From positions 1-64,000 of the forward strand of contig NZ_JACJJE010000002.1 in the NCBI RefSeq assembly GCF_016899775.1: 64,000 nucleotides of DNA. The letters run 5' to 3'. The DNA comes from Pseudoflavonifractor capillosus. GTDB taxonomy: Bacteria; Bacillota; Clostridia; Oscillospirales; Oscillospiraceae. The translations under genes and the position numbers were made by a program. Under the pieces are notes generated by a model. The model had not been told where the DNA came from and did no database searches. It was given only the letters and a program-made list of their open reading frames with translations. This document shows, in pieces, positions 14,814 through 24,504 of the stretch (positions are counted from its first letter, which is position 1; every line of letters begins with the position of its first letter).

Positions 14814-16999
14814 AAACGATCCGGCTGTTTTCCCTGGAGCTGGGGCGGCTGCTGCGCAGCCGCCTGACCTGGCTGGTGATCCTGCTGACGGCGGTCTCTC
14901 CCGCGGCGGGTCTCATCCTCTACCAGCCCGCCTACTCCGACACCATGCTCTCCCTGTATCTGGCCAACCCGGCCCTGGCGGGCGGCGTGGGGGGCGGCAT
15001 TCTGTTCGCCCTGCTCACCATCTTCGAGCTGGACCGCACCGGCCGCAGCCGGGTGGACATGCTCATGGACGCGGCGGTCTCCCCCCACACCATGGCGTGG
15101 GTGCGCCTGCTGGCCCTGCTGGCCGGAGCGATGCTGGCCACCGCCCTCACCATGGCGGTGTGGCTCCCCATCAGTTTGGGGCTCATCGGCTCCGTCTTTA
15201 CCGGGACGGACTATGTGCTCTCCTACCTCCTGTTTCTGGGGCTGGCCCTGCCCCTGTCCATTCTGGCCGCCGCCTCCGCCTATCAGATTACCCGGCGGGC
15301 GGACCTGTCCCTGGTGCTCTTTGCCGCCTTCGCCGGTCTGAGCCTCACCGTGTGGGCGGACCAGTGGCAGCTGTGCTGGCTCAACCCCAGCGTATGGGCC
15401 ATGTCCGACGACTTCACCAACTTCCGGCTGTTCCGGTCGGTGGCCTATGTGCGCCTCACCTGGCTGGGAATCCTGGCGGGGGTGTGGGCCGTGTCCTACC
15501 TGTGCATCCGCCGGTACGGAAAGGGGCTTCTGGGCTCCCTGGCCCGGGGGCTCCGGCGGCTCTACCGCCCGGCCATCGCCCTGGTGCTCCTGGCCTGCTC
15601 CGGGACGGCCTATGCCGCCCAGCCTTTCTACGACAACAGCAACCCGGACCTGAACGCCATGGAGCTCTACAATCTGGACTACGCGGAAGGGGTTACCTTT
15701 CTGGACCGCACCGTGCAGGTATTCCCGAACACCCAGGCCGGCACGGTGGAAGGCCGGGCGGTCTACCGGTTCCAGAACGCCTCCGGCCAGGGGTGGGCGG
15801 TCTATTTTGGCGTGGACCCGGGCTATGACCTGACGGCCGCCGTGGACGGGGAGGCGGTCCCCGCCGTCCGCACTGGCTATGAGGAGAGCAACATGGCCCT
15901 GTGGGAGATCACCCTCCCGGCGAACGAGCAGGTGGAGCTGGCGCTGGAGTACGGAGGCTTTCCCAAGGACTGGAACCTCTCCTCCACCAGTCAGGGGAAG
16001 CCGGAGATCAGCGAGACGTACCTGTGCCTGGAGAATCAGCGGCTGTTTCCCTACCTGCTGAATGTGATGCCCGGGGACGAGGGCTATCCCACCACCGTGG
16101 AGATCACCTTGCCCGCCGCCATGACTGCCATTCCCTTCGGGACAGAGGACGCAGCGGTGGTCGCGGAGAACGGGGACGGCACCAAAACCTGGAGCTACGA
16201 GAGCAATCACCTGGGCGGCATTCTCTACGCCGGAGACTACATCCGGGAGGATATCCAGGCCAGCGGCATCACCGTGGCGTTCTACTACGGCCGCAAGCAC
16301 CAGGCGGTTATGGAGGCCGCCGGGGCGGCGGACGCTGTAAGGGCGGTGATAAGCTACTGTACCCAGCACTACGGCTTTCCCTCGGCCTTTGGAGCGACGG
16401 GCACCCTGAAGCTGATCCAGAGCCGGGTGGCCGGCGGCGGCTACGCCTCAGACGGCGCCAGCCTGCTGGACGAGGCGGACTTTACCACCGCCAACCTGGG
16501 AAACACCAGCAAGGGGGCTGTCCCGGGCGAGACATTCATCCACGAGCTGGTCCACCAGTGGTGGGGTCTGGGCAATATGTTCGACGTGGCGGATGAGACC
16601 AGCCCCTGGTCCTCTGAGGGCCTGACGGTGTACACCACCTACCACATCGTCAAAGAGCTCTACGGCGAGGACTATGCGCAGAAACACTATGTGGACCAGT
16701 GGCAGCAGGAAGTGGACGACTACTTTTTGAACTTCTACGTCCGCCGCCCGGAGTATCTGGAGAAGCTGCCCGAGGCGGAACGGCTGAACATCGCGGGCAG
16801 CCTGTCCGGCGTGCGCCACTACAGTGAGATGCCCCTGAAAATTTTGAAGGCGGAACAGCTGGTGGGCGGCGAGAAGGCCATGGACCAGATTCTCCACGAC
16901 CTGTTCAACCGGGAGATCGACTACACCTATCCCTATCTGACCTATCAAGACTTTTTGGACGCCTGCGGGCTGACGGAGGAGGAGCTGGACCTTGGGTAA
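14810..16999 (+). CDS. ABC-2-type permease fused to an M1-family metallopeptidase domain
   Basis: A 729-residue fusion. The N-terminal part (about 1-270) has six to seven hydrophobic helices like an ABC-2 permease. After AYAAQPFYDNSNPDLNA comes a large extracytoplasmic region ending in a gluzincin domain: zinc motif HELVH (H578, E579, H582), WWG, and a third ligand in WSSEG (E603). The spacing between HEXXH and that glutamate is 20 residues, whereas classic M1 enzymes have 18. The ATG at 14810 overlaps the ATPase stop by 4 bp. Probable role: a membrane-anchored peptidase working with, or gated by, the ABC ATPase. Confidence 0.85.
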   Translation: MKTIRLFSLELGRLLRSRLTWLVILLTAVSPAAGLILYQPAYSDTMLSLYLANPALAGGVGGGILFALLTIFELDRTGRSRVDMLMDAAVSPHTMAWVRLLALLAGAMLATALTMAVWLPISLGLIGSVFTGTDYVLSYLLFLGLALPLSILAAASAYQITRRADLSLVLFAAFAGLSLTVWADQWQLCWLNPSVWAMSDDFTNFRLFRSVAYVRLTWLGILAGVWAVSYLCIRRYGKGLLGSLARGLRRLYRPAIALVLLACSGTAYAAQPFYDNSNPDLNAMELYNLDYAEGVTFLDRTVQVFPNTQAGTVEGRAVYRFQNASGQGWAVYFGVDPGYDLTAAVDGEAVPAVRTGYEESNMALWEITLPANEQVELALEYGGFPKDWNLSSTSQGKPEISETYLCLENQRLFPYLLNVMPGDEGYPTTVEITLPAAMTAIPFGTEDAAVVAENGDGTKTWSYESNHLGGILYAGDYIREDIQASGITVAFYYGRKHQAVMEAAGAADAVRAVISYCTQHYGFPSAFGATGTLKLIQSRVAGGGYASDGASLLDEADFTTANLGNTSKGAVPGETFIHELVHQWWGLGNMFDVADETSPWSSEGLTVYTTYHIVKELYGEDYAQKHYVDQWQQEVDDYFLNFYVRRPEYLEKLPEAERLNIAGSLSGVRHYSEMPLKILKAEQLVGGEKAMDQILHDLFNREIDYTYPYLTYQDFLDACGLTEEELDLG

Positions 17000-17705
17000 G
17001 ATTTTTCAATACGAGTGCAGACGCCTGCTGTGGAACAAATTTTTCGGGGGACTTCTGCTGGTGCTCCTGTTCTACGGATGGCAGGTGCTGAGCCGCGTGA
17101 CCATCCTGGGGGTGTCCCACACCGCCCCCTTCTCCCCCTGGAGCTTCGGGGACTTTTTGAGCCGGATGGTCCCCCTCTTGTGGATCGGAAGCCTGTTCTT
17201 TCTGACCTTTTTCACCTCAGGAAAAGCCCGGCGGGCGGCGGTGCTCACCGACGCCGCCCCCATGGAGCCCCGGCGGTACGCCCTGGCCCGGTGCGGAGCC
17301 GCCCTGGCGGGGACGGTCCTCCTGGCGCTGGCCGCTCTGGCGGAGGCCGCCGTGTTCTACGGCTGGTACTTCGGCTGGTACGGGTGGATAGAGCTGATTA
17401 CCCCCGCCCTGGTCACCCTGGCCCCGCCCCTGGTGTTCGCCCTGGGCAGCGGGTGGCTGCTGGGGCGGGTCCGGCCCTGGCTCCTCTATGTGTGGATGCC
17501 CCTCCCCTTTGCTCTGGCCCTCCTGCCCCTGCCAGAGGCGCTGGAACTGTGGAACGGGAGCTTTTTCACCCAGTATCCCCTGACCCTGGGGACCCTGGAC
17601 CCGGCCTTTTCCCTGCCGGCGGCCGTCCTGCTGGTCCAGTGCGCCCTGCTGGCGGCCGGAATCGTCCTGCTGGCCCTCCCTCCCCGCAGGCGGCACGTGG
17701 AATAA
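16992..17705 (+). CDS. ABC-2-like membrane subunit, function unknown
   Basis: A 237-residue protein with about six membrane segments. Its N-terminal helix (GKIFQYECRRLLWNKFFGG) is the amphipathic opening typical of ABC-2 permeases. A TTG start at 16992 lies inside the end of the peptidase-permease gene (8-bp overlap), with GGAGGAGCT upstream. It probably provides the second membrane half of the complex. No homologue was recognised by name. Confidence 0.75.
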   Translation: MGKIFQYECRRLLWNKFFGGLLLVLLFYGWQVLSRVTILGVSHTAPFSPWSFGDFLSRMVPLLWIGSLFFLTFFTSGKARRAAVLTDAAPMEPRRYALARCGAALAGTVLLALAALAEAAVFYGWYFGWYGWIELITPALVTLAPPLVFALGSGWLLGRVRPWLLYVWMPLPFALALLPLPEALELWNGSFFTQYPLTLGTLDPAFSLPAAVLLVQCALLAAGIVLLALPPRRRHVE

Positions 17706-17720
17706 TATCCTTCACAGAAA

Positions 17721-17768
17721 AAACGCGACCCCTGGGACCATACCGGTCTCCCAGGGGCGCGCGTTTTT
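17721..17768. terminator. Bidirectional terminator between the ABC operon and folD
   Basis: Stems AAACGCG/CGCGTTT and CCCCTGGGA/TCCCAGGGG with T5 on the plus strand and a T run on the minus strand. Confidence 0.88.
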
Positions 17769-17807
17769 CTGTTCTCTCCGGTCCTGTCCCAGATTGGGGA
17801 ACCGCCG

Positions 17808-18653
17808 TCAATTCTTCCCGTGGCTCCGGGCGGCGTACAGGGTGTTCTCCATGAGCATGGCCCGGGTCATGGGGCCCACTCCCCCGGGGACCGGAGTGAT
17901 GTAGGAGGCCCGCTCCGCTGCGGCGGCGTAGTCCACGTCCCCGCACAGCGTTCCGGCCTCGTTCCGGTTCATGGCCACGTCGATGACCACGGCGCCCTCC
18001 TTCACCATGTCGCCGGTGATGAGGCCCACCCGGCCGGCGGCGGCCACCAGGATGTCCGCCCGGAGGCACTCCGCCTTCAGGTCGGGGGTCCTGGTGTGGC
18101 AGATGGTCACGGTGGCGTTCTCCCGGAGCATGAGCATGGCCTGGGGTTTGCCCACGATGTTGGACCGGCCCACAATGACGCAGTGCTTGCCGGCGGGGTC
18201 GATGCCGTACTCCTGGAGCATCCGCATGACGCCGGCGGGGGTGCAGGGCTGGAAGCCGTTCTCCCCGATCATCAGCTGCCCCACATTGAAGGGGTGGAAG
18301 CAGTCCACATCCTTGTCCGGCCGGATGGCCAGCAGTACCTCCTTCTCGTTCAGGTGCTTGGGCAGGGGGAGCTGCACCAGAATGCCGTCGATGTCCTCCC
18401 GGCCGTTCAGGGTGTCCACCAGCTCCAGCAGCTCCTGCTGGGTGGTCTCCGCCGGGATGGCGTACTCCTCGCTGTAGATGCCGCACTCCCCGCAGTCCTT
18501 TTTCTTTCCGTTTACGTACACCCGGGAGGCGGGGTTGTCCCCCACCAGCACCACGGCCAGTCCGGGCTTGCGCTCCATCCGCTCCACCTGGGCGCGGACC
18601 TCCTCCTTCACCTTGGCCGCCAGGGCCTTTCCATCCATTACTACCGCTGCCAC
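17808..18653 (-). CDS. folD: Methylenetetrahydrofolate dehydrogenase / methenyltetrahydrofolate cyclohydrolase
   Basis: A 281-residue bifunctional enzyme of one-carbon metabolism that converts 5,10-methylene-THF to 10-formyl-THF. It shows the active-site motif YVNGKKKDC (from Y46), [30 protein letters not shown] and the NADP loop GRSNIVGKP. It stands at the end of a minus-strand cluster ymfF-ymfH-lgt-folD with gaps of only 2-6 bases, so it is probably cotranscribed. Confidence 0.96.
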   Translation of the reverse strand: MAAVVMDGKALAAKVKEEVRAQVERMERKPGLAVVLVGDNPASRVYVNGKKKDCGECGIYSEEYAIPAETTQQELLELVDTLNGREDIDGILVQLPLPKHLNEKEVLLAIRPDKDVDCFHPFNVGQLMIGENGFQPCTPAGVMRMLQEYGIDPAGKHCVIVGRSNIVGKPQAMLMLRENATVTICHTRTPDLKAECLRADILVAAAGRVGLITGDMVKEGAVVIDVAMNRNEAGTLCGDVDYAAAAERASYITPVPGGVGPMTRAMLMENTLYAARSHGKN

Positions 18654-18656
18654 GGA

Positions 18657-19619
18657 TTACTCCTCCTTGTTATCGCTTTTTTCGTCGGATTTCTGCTCCG
18701 CCTGGGCTTTGAGGCGGTTCACATACAGCTTGGCCGGGTCGTGGGGCCGGAACCGGTTGTAGATCAGGATGGCTCCCGCCGCCACAAAACACACCGCCGC
18801 CACCATCTGGGACACCCGTATGGGCGACCCGAACAGCTCCAGGCCGAAAAAGTACAGGCTGTCGGTGCGCAGGCCCTCGATCCAGGCCCGGCCCAGGCCG
18901 TACCAGCACAGGTAGAACAGGAAGCACTCCCCGTCGTACTTCCGCCACCGCTTCCCGATGAGATACACTAAAATCAGGCCGATAAAGTTCCAGGCCGACT
19001 CATAGAAGAAGGTGGGATGTACCCCCAGGGTCCCGTCCAGGATGGCCTGAAAGCCCGCCTGGTCCACATAGCCCTGGGCGAGCATGTCCTGGGCTATGGA
19101 CTCGCTGCACATGCGCCAGGGCAGGTCGGTCACCCCGCCGTAGGCCTCCACGTTCATAAAGTTGCCCCACCGGCCGATGAGCTGGCCGATAAACAGCCCG
19201 TGGACCCCCAGGTCGGCAAAGGCCAGGAAGCTGACCTTCCGCACATGGCAGAAGATGAGCAGCACGATGGCCGACGAGATGATGGCCCCGTAGATGGCCA
19301 GCCCCCCGTCGCTGTACCGGAAGATAGCCGCCCAGTTCAGAGAGCCGTCCACATTCTTATACAGATCCAGATTAAAGATCACATAGTAGGCCCGGATGGC
19401 GATGAGGGCCGCAGGCACCGCAAAGATCATCAGATCCAGGATGTGGTCGGGCACCACGCCGAACCGGGGGGCCCACTTGGAGCACAGGTACACCGCCAGC
19501 AGCAGGCCGCAGGCGATGATGATGCCATACCAGTACACCGGCCGGCCGAAGATCTCAAAGGCCACCCGGTTCAGGGTAAATTCCAGTCCCAGGCCGGGGA
19601 AGGACACCACATGCACCAT
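18657..19619 (-). CDS. lgt: Prolipoprotein diacylglyceryl transferase
   Basis: A 320-residue membrane enzyme that attaches diacylglycerol to the lipobox cysteine of prelipoproteins. About seven helices and the signature GQLIGRWGNFMNVEAYGG are clear. The start at 19619 has GGAGGT 9 nt upstream; the longer open frame runs into ymfH in another frame. Three bases separate it from folD. PotD and the 63-kb lipoprotein in this window are likely substrates. Confidence 0.95.
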   Translation of the reverse strand: MVHVVSFPGLGLEFTLNRVAFEIFGRPVYWYGIIIACGLLLAVYLCSKWAPRFGVVPDHILDLMIFAVPAALIAIRAYYVIFNLDLYKNVDGSLNWAAIFRYSDGGLAIYGAIISSAIVLLIFCHVRKVSFLAFADLGVHGLFIGQLIGRWGNFMNVEAYGGVTDLPWRMCSESIAQDMLAQGYVDQAGFQAILDGTLGVHPTFFYESAWNFIGLILVYLIGKRWRKYDGECFLFYLCWYGLGRAWIEGLRTDSLYFFGLELFGSPIRVSQMVAAVCFVAAGAILIYNRFRPHDPAKLYVNRLKAQAEQKSDEKSDNKEE

Positions 19620-19621
19620 AG

Positions 19622-20899
19622 TCAGCCCACCTCCTTCGGTCGGATGACAGACAAGGAGGTGCGCGCCGGGGTCACCCACCGGGCGATGAGGGCCTCCACG
19701 TCCTCCTTCCGGATGTCCGCGAACAGGTCGGCAAAGCGCAGGTACTCCCGTCCGGCAAAGAAGTTCTGGGCCTGATTCACACACAGGGTCTCAAAGGAGT
19801 TGAGGCTTCGCACCCTCCACCCGTAGACCCCCTTCTTCACCCGGTCCCACAGGCCCGGGTCCACGCCCTCGTCTCCGATGCGGCGGGCCTCCGCCTCCAC
19901 AGCGGCCCGGACGGCCTCCGGGTCCCGGGACTCGCCTCCCGCCGCCAGAAAGGCGCAGCCGGGGACGCTGTCATATCCGTAGCTGAAATTCCGGTTGATG
20001 AGCCCCTCCTGATAGAGGCGGGCATACAGGGGGGTGGAGTTGCCCAGCAGCACCTCACAGGCCAGCTCGCCCAGCATCTGCTGGCGCAGGCCCGCCTCCC
20101 CCCGCTCCGGGGCATCCCCCTTGCAGCCCAGCTGGAAGATGGGGCCGGACACCGCCAGACGCTCCTCCACCAGGCTCTGGAAGGCCCCTTCCGGCTCCTG
20201 GGGGCCGTAGTCCTTCTGGGCGATGGGCCCCGCCGTTTTGGGCAGAATCTCCCGGGCGATCCGGCACACCCGCTCCGGGTCCTGATTGCCCGCCACGCAC
20301 AGCACCATGTTGGCCGGGTCGTAGAAGGCCTTGTGGCAGTCGTACAGGGTCTGGGGGGTGATGCGGGCAATGGACTCCGCCGACCCGGCCACGCTCAGGC
20401 GGATGGGGTGGTGCTCGTACAGCCCCTTCATCAGGTTGGTGAACACCTTCCAGTCCGGGTCGTCCTCGATCATGCCGATCTCCTGGCCGATGATCCCCTG
20501 CTCCTTATCCACGCTCTCCTGGGTGAAGTAGGGGACGGAGACGAAGGAGAGGAGGGTCTTCAGGTTCTCTTCAAACTGCTCGGTGCACTCAAAGTAGTAC
20601 CCGGTGATGGCGTTGCTGGTGAAGGCGTTGGGGGAGGCCCCGTTGGCCGTCAGCTTCTGGAGGGCGTTGCCCTCCTGGGTGTCGAACATCTTGTGCTCCA
20701 GGTAGTGGGCCACCCCGGCGGGGGTATCGTGCCAGGTCCCGTCCAGGCAGAACCGCAGGTCCATGCCGCCGTAGTTGGCGGCAAAAAAGGCGTAGCTCTT
20801 TTGAAACTCGGGCTTGGGAAAGACGAACACGTGGAGGCCGTTCTCCAGCACCTCCCGATACATCCGCTCCCCTACCCGGGGAAAATCCAGGTAATTCAT
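19622..20899 (-). CDS. ymfH: M16-family peptidase YmfH-like (catalytic type)
   Basis: A 425-residue insulinase-family protein with the inverted zinc motif HYLEH (in VAHYLEHKMFD) and a downstream glutamate region EQFEENLKTL, so the metal site looks complete. It pairs with the neighbouring M16 protein, which lacks the motif, as YmfH/YmfF do in Bacillus subtilis, where the pair affects 5-aminopentanol modification of elongation factor P. The substrate here is not known. It is 6 bases from ymfF and 2 from lgt. Confidence 0.88.
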   Translation of the reverse strand: MNYLDFPRVGERMYREVLENGLHVFVFPKPEFQKSYAFFAANYGGMDLRFCLDGTWHDTPAGVAHYLEHKMFDTQEGNALQKLTANGASPNAFTSNAITGYYFECTEQFEENLKTLLSFVSVPYFTQESVDKEQGIIGQEIGMIEDDPDWKVFTNLMKGLYEHHPIRLSVAGSAESIARITPQTLYDCHKAFYDPANMVLCVAGNQDPERVCRIAREILPKTAGPIAQKDYGPQEPEGAFQSLVEERLAVSGPIFQLGCKGDAPERGEAGLRQQMLGELACEVLLGNSTPLYARLYQEGLINRNFSYGYDSVPGCAFLAAGGESRDPEAVRAAVEAEARRIGDEGVDPGLWDRVKKGVYGWRVRSLNSFETLCVNQAQNFFAGREYLRFADLFADIRKEDVEALIARWVTPARTSLSVIRPKEVG

Positions 20900-20905
20900 G
20901 GGTTC

Positions 20906-22186
20906 TCAGCCCTCCTTTCCGTTGAGGAAATAGACGGTGTCCAGCTCCAGCTTTTGGGCGGCGGCGGCCACCTGCTCCCGGGTGACGGCTTTCAAGCCCT
21001 CCACCAGCTCCTCAATGCCGGTGTCCAGGCCGGCCGCCGTCTGGCCCAGCCAGAACTCCTCCAGGCGGCTCTGGTCGTCCAGGGTGGACCGGTGCCCTCC
21101 GATGAGGGTGCGCCGGGCGCCCTCCAGCTCCCAGTCCTCGATCTCCCCCCGGCGGACGGCCTCCAGCTGGGCCAGGATCTCGTCCCTGGCCTGCTGGTAC
21201 TGGCCAAACTCGATGCCGGAGGACACCAGCAGCAGCCCCTTCATCTTCTCCAGGTTGGAGCTGGCGTAGTAGCACAGGGAGCGCTTCTCCCGCACGTTCA
21301 AAAACAGCTTGGACAGAGGGGTGGCCCCGAACACGGCGTTGCACATCACCAGGGCGGGGTAGTCCTCCTCCCAGCAGGTGATCCCGCCGGTGCGGAAGCC
21401 CAGGGCCAGCTTGCCCTGGGTCACGTCCATCCGCTCCTCCTCCAGACGGGGCTCCGCCCCGGCGTGGAGGCGCACCTCACAGTCCGCCTCCAGCCGCTCT
21501 TCTGACCGGGGCAGGCCGGACAGGGCGGCGGACAGGGCTTCAGCCACCCGGTCCGGGGCGGCGGAGCCGCAGTAGTAGAGCTCGATCTCCGCCGTGGACA
21601 GCAGCTCCTGATAGCGCTTCCACAGCTTCCGCGGGGTGAGGGCGGCGGCGCGCCCCTCGTCCCCCAGCTTGTCCACCCCGAAGGCCTCCCCCTCACACAT
21701 GAGCTGGGTGAGGCGGGACAGGGCGTAGTACCGCTTGTCGTTTACCTGGGCCCGGATGCGGTCCACCAGGTTAGACCGCTCCCCCGCCACATAGTCGGGA
21801 TAAAACATCCCCTTCTCGGTGCGGGGCCGCAGGAGCAGCTCCCCCAGCAGAGCGGCAGCCCCCTCCAGGACCGGCTCCCCCTCCAGGGCGTAGGCGTCGT
21901 CCAGGAAGCTGGCCGCAAACCCCACGCACTGAGTCTCCCCCTTCTTGCGGACGATGGGCTCGACGGCCCCGCCGTACAGTTCGTCCAGGGCGGCGGACAG
22001 GGACTCCAGGTCCGGGTGGTCCGCCGTCCCCCGGCGGAGCACCGAGGGGATCAGGGCGTTGGCCGAGGCGGTCTCCGCCGACAGAGGGGCCATCAGGGTG
22101 AGGGACAGGTATGAACTTTTAAACTTATGGGTGTGGACCGTCCGAAGCCACACCCCGGGAAACAGCTCCCGTCGCAATACTTCCAT
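20906..22186 (-). CDS. ymfF: M16-family peptidase-like protein YmfF (non-catalytic)
   Basis: A 426-residue insulinase-fold protein with YGGAVEPIVRKKGETQCVGF and GRPKTEKGMF-like family segments, but no HxxEH; the region that should hold it reads ALIPSVLRRGTADHPDLESL. It is therefore predicted to be the inactive partner of YmfH. AAGGAAAGG precedes the ATG. It is the first gene of the minus-strand ymfF-ymfH-lgt-folD cluster. Confidence 0.87.
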   Translation of the reverse strand: MEVLRRELFPGVWLRTVHTHKFKSSYLSLTLMAPLSAETASANALIPSVLRRGTADHPDLESLSAALDELYGGAVEPIVRKKGETQCVGFAASFLDDAYALEGEPVLEGAAALLGELLLRPRTEKGMFYPDYVAGERSNLVDRIRAQVNDKRYYALSRLTQLMCEGEAFGVDKLGDEGRAAALTPRKLWKRYQELLSTAEIELYYCGSAAPDRVAEALSAALSGLPRSEERLEADCEVRLHAGAEPRLEEERMDVTQGKLALGFRTGGITCWEEDYPALVMCNAVFGATPLSKLFLNVREKRSLCYYASSNLEKMKGLLLVSSGIEFGQYQQARDEILAQLEAVRRGEIEDWELEGARRTLIGGHRSTLDDQSRLEEFWLGQTAAGLDTGIEELVEGLKAVTREQVAAAAQKLELDTVYFLNGKEG

Positions 22187-22344
22187 GGGGTTTCCTTTCC
22201 TTGGGAAATGCTCCCAAAATACAAATGCGGATCATATTATACCATGCCAGATCAATTTAATCAATTTTTCCCTTCCATCCCAGTGTCCCCGCCCTATGGT
22301 GGAATATACCAAAGCAGTCCCGGCTCTTTGGGCGCAATTTCGGA

Positions 22345-22373
22345 TTGACAAACGAGGGAGAATGTGGTATAGT
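22345..22373 (+). promoter_or_regulatory. Sigma-A promoter of the ylxM-ffh operon
   Basis: A perfect TTGACA and TATAGT with a 17-bp spacer, 54 bp before the ylxM start. Confidence 0.88.
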
Positions 22374-22426
22374 TCCGTTTGTAAAGTTTCTAGGCTTTAC
22401 ATGAAACTGAGAGGAGGCCGAAGAAC

Positions 22427-22792
22427 ATGAAAAGCCAGGCATACCGGATGGCCCTTCTGTATGATTTTTACGGGGACGTCCTCACCCCCCGGCAGAAGGA
22501 GTTCTACGACCTCTACTATAATGAGGACCTGTCTCTGGCCGAGATCGCCGAGAACAACGGCATCACCCGCCAGGGGGTCCGGGACGTGATCGTCCGGGCG
22601 GAGGCCATCCTCACCGACCTGGAGGACAAGACCGGCCTCATCAAGCGTTTCCACGCCATGCAGAAGCAGCTTCAGGAGGTGGAGGGCGCCGCCCAGGCCA
22701 TCCTGGCTCGCAGCGCCCGCTACGACGACCCGGAGCTGGAGGCCCAGGCCCGCAAGATCCTGGACCTGGCCCAGCAGATGGAGAAGGAGTGA
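22427..22792 (+). CDS. ylxM: YlxM/p13-like HTH protein of the SRP operon
   Basis: A 121-residue UPF0122 protein with a sigma-like helix-turn-helix (LTPRQKEFYDLYYNEDLSL, then AEIAENNGITRQGVRDVI) and a coiled C-terminus. It nearly always precedes ffh and is thought to support signal recognition particle function. GAGAGGAGG lies upstream of the ATG; ffh starts 3 bases after its stop. Confidence 0.93.
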   Translation: MKSQAYRMALLYDFYGDVLTPRQKEFYDLYYNEDLSLAEIAENNGITRQGVRDVIVRAEAILTDLEDKTGLIKRFHAMQKQLQEVEGAAQAILARSARYDDPELEAQARKILDLAQQMEKE

Positions 22793-22795
22793 CCC

Positions 22796-24181
22796 ATGGC
22801 ATTTGAAGGACTGACCGAAAAGCTCTCCGCCGCCTTTAAAAAGCTGCGCGGCAAGGGGCGGCTGTCCGAGGCCGATGTGAAGGAGGCCATGCGGGAGATC
22901 CGCCTGGCCCTGCTGGAGGCCGACGTAAGCTATAAGGTGGTCAAGCAGTTCATTGCCCAGGTCACCGAGAAAGCGGTGGGCGCCGACGTGCTGGAGGCCC
23001 TCTCCCCCGCCCAGCAGATCGTTAAGATCGTCAACCAGGAGCTCACCGACCTGATGGGCGGCGAGAGCACCAAGCTGACCATCGCCTCCAAGCCCCCCAC
23101 CGTGGTGATGATGGTGGGCCTTCAGGGCGCGGGCAAGACCACCAACTGCGCCAAGCTGGCGGGTCTCATGAAGCGCAAGGAGGGCAAGCGCCCCCTGCTG
23201 TGTGCCTGCGACATCTACCGCCCCGCCGCCATCCAGCAGCTGGAGGTGGTGGGCCAGCAGCTGGACATCCCCGTGTTTCAGATGGGACAGACCGACCCGG
23301 TGGACATCGCCAAGGCGGCCATCGCCCACGCCAAGGAGCACGGCAACGACCTGGTGTTCCTGGACACCGCCGGACGGCTCCACGTGGACGAGGAGCTGAT
23401 GGATGAGCTCAGACGCATCAAGGCGGCGGTGGAGCCCACCGAGATCCTGCTGGTGGTGGACGCCATGATCGGTCAGGACGCGGTGAACGCGGCCAAGGCC
23501 TTTGACGACGCCCTGGACATCGACGGCGTGGTGCTCACCAAGCTGGACGGCGACGCCCGAGGGGGCGCGGCCCTGTCCATCCGCGCAGTCACCGGCAAGC
23601 CCATCAAATTTGTGGGCATGGGCGAAAAGCTGGATCAGATCGAGGTGTTCCACCCCGACCGCATGGCCAGCCGCATCCTGGGCATGGGCGACGTGCTCTC
23701 CCTCATTGAGAAGGCGGAGCAGAACTTCGACCAGAAGAAGGCCCTGGAGCTCCAGGAGAAGCTGCGGAAAAACAAGTTTACCCTCACCGATTTCTATGAG
23801 CAGATGGCTCAGCTTCAAAATATGGGCTCCCTCACCGAGCTGGCCGGGATGCTCCCCGGCGTGAAGGCCTCGGATCTGGAGGGGGCGGATCTGAACAACG
23901 GGATGTTCAAGCAGATGTCTGCCATCATCCAGTCCATGACCCCCTACGAGCGGGAGAACCCTGGGGTGCTCAATTCCAGCCGGAAAAAGCGCATCGCCGC
24001 CGGCTCCGGCACCCAGGTGGTGGACGTGAACCGCCTTCTGAAGCAGTTCGAGCTGCTCCAGTCCTTAACCCGCCAGTTCTCCGGCGGCAAGCTGCCCCGG
24101 GGCCTGCGCAAGCGCATGGGCAAGAAGGGCGGCATGATGCCCGGAATGGGCGGCGGCATGCCGGGAGGGTTTCCCTTTTAA
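22796..24181 (+). CDS. ffh: Signal recognition particle protein Ffh (SRP54)
   Basis: A 461-residue GTPase that binds signal peptides on nascent chains together with SRP RNA. The N domain covers about residues 1-95. The G domain has P-loop GLQGAGKTT, DTAGRLHVDEEL and TKLDGDARGGAAL. A methionine-rich M domain follows from about 300 and ends in the glycine/methionine tail. The ATG is 3 bases after ylxM. No SRP RNA gene was recognised in the window. Confidence 0.97.
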   Translation: MAFEGLTEKLSAAFKKLRGKGRLSEADVKEAMREIRLALLEADVSYKVVKQFIAQVTEKAVGADVLEALSPAQQIVKIVNQELTDLMGGESTKLTIASKPPTVVMMVGLQGAGKTTNCAKLAGLMKRKEGKRPLLCACDIYRPAAIQQLEVVGQQLDIPVFQMGQTDPVDIAKAAIAHAKEHGNDLVFLDTAGRLHVDEELMDELRRIKAAVEPTEILLVVDAMIGQDAVNAAKAFDDALDIDGVVLTKLDGDARGGAALSIRAVTGKPIKFVGMGEKLDQIEVFHPDRMASRILGMGDVLSLIEKAEQNFDQKKALELQEKLRKNKFTLTDFYEQMAQLQNMGSLTELAGMLPGVKASDLEGADLNNGMFKQMSAIIQSMTPYERENPGVLNSSRKKRIAAGSGTQVVDVNRLLKQFELLQSLTRQFSGGKLPRGLRKRMGKKGGMMPGMGGGMPGGFPF

Positions 24182-24247
24182 CTGACGCTGGAAGCGCGTG
24201 GCACACGCGTTCCATATACAAAAGAATTCATTTGGAGGTGAATATAA

Positions 24248-24487
24248 ATGGTCAAAATCAGACTGCGCCGCATGGGCGCCAAGAAGGCTCCCTTCTACCG
24301 CATCGTCGTGGCCGACTCCCGCTATCCCCGGGATGGCCGTTTCATCGAGGAGATCGGCACTTACAACCCCGTCGTCAACCCCGCTGAGCTGAAGGTGGAC
24401 GTGGACCGCGCCCAGGCTTGGATCAAGACCGGCGCTCAGCCCACGGAGACCGTCCGTGATCTGCTGAAAAAGGCCGGCGCAATCTAA
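24248..24487 (+). CDS. rpsP: 30S ribosomal protein S16
   Basis: A 79-residue basic protein that starts [20 protein letters not shown], the universal S16 opening. TTGGAGGTG precedes the ATG. A small GC hairpin (about 24189-24214) lies between ffh and rpsP but has no T run, so read-through is likely. Confidence 0.97.
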   Translation: MVKIRLRRMGAKKAPFYRIVVADSRYPRDGRFIEEIGTYNPVVNPAELKVDVDRAQAWIKTGAQPTETVRDLLKKAGAI

Positions 24488-24504
24488 GGCTGGAGGTCTG
24501 CACA

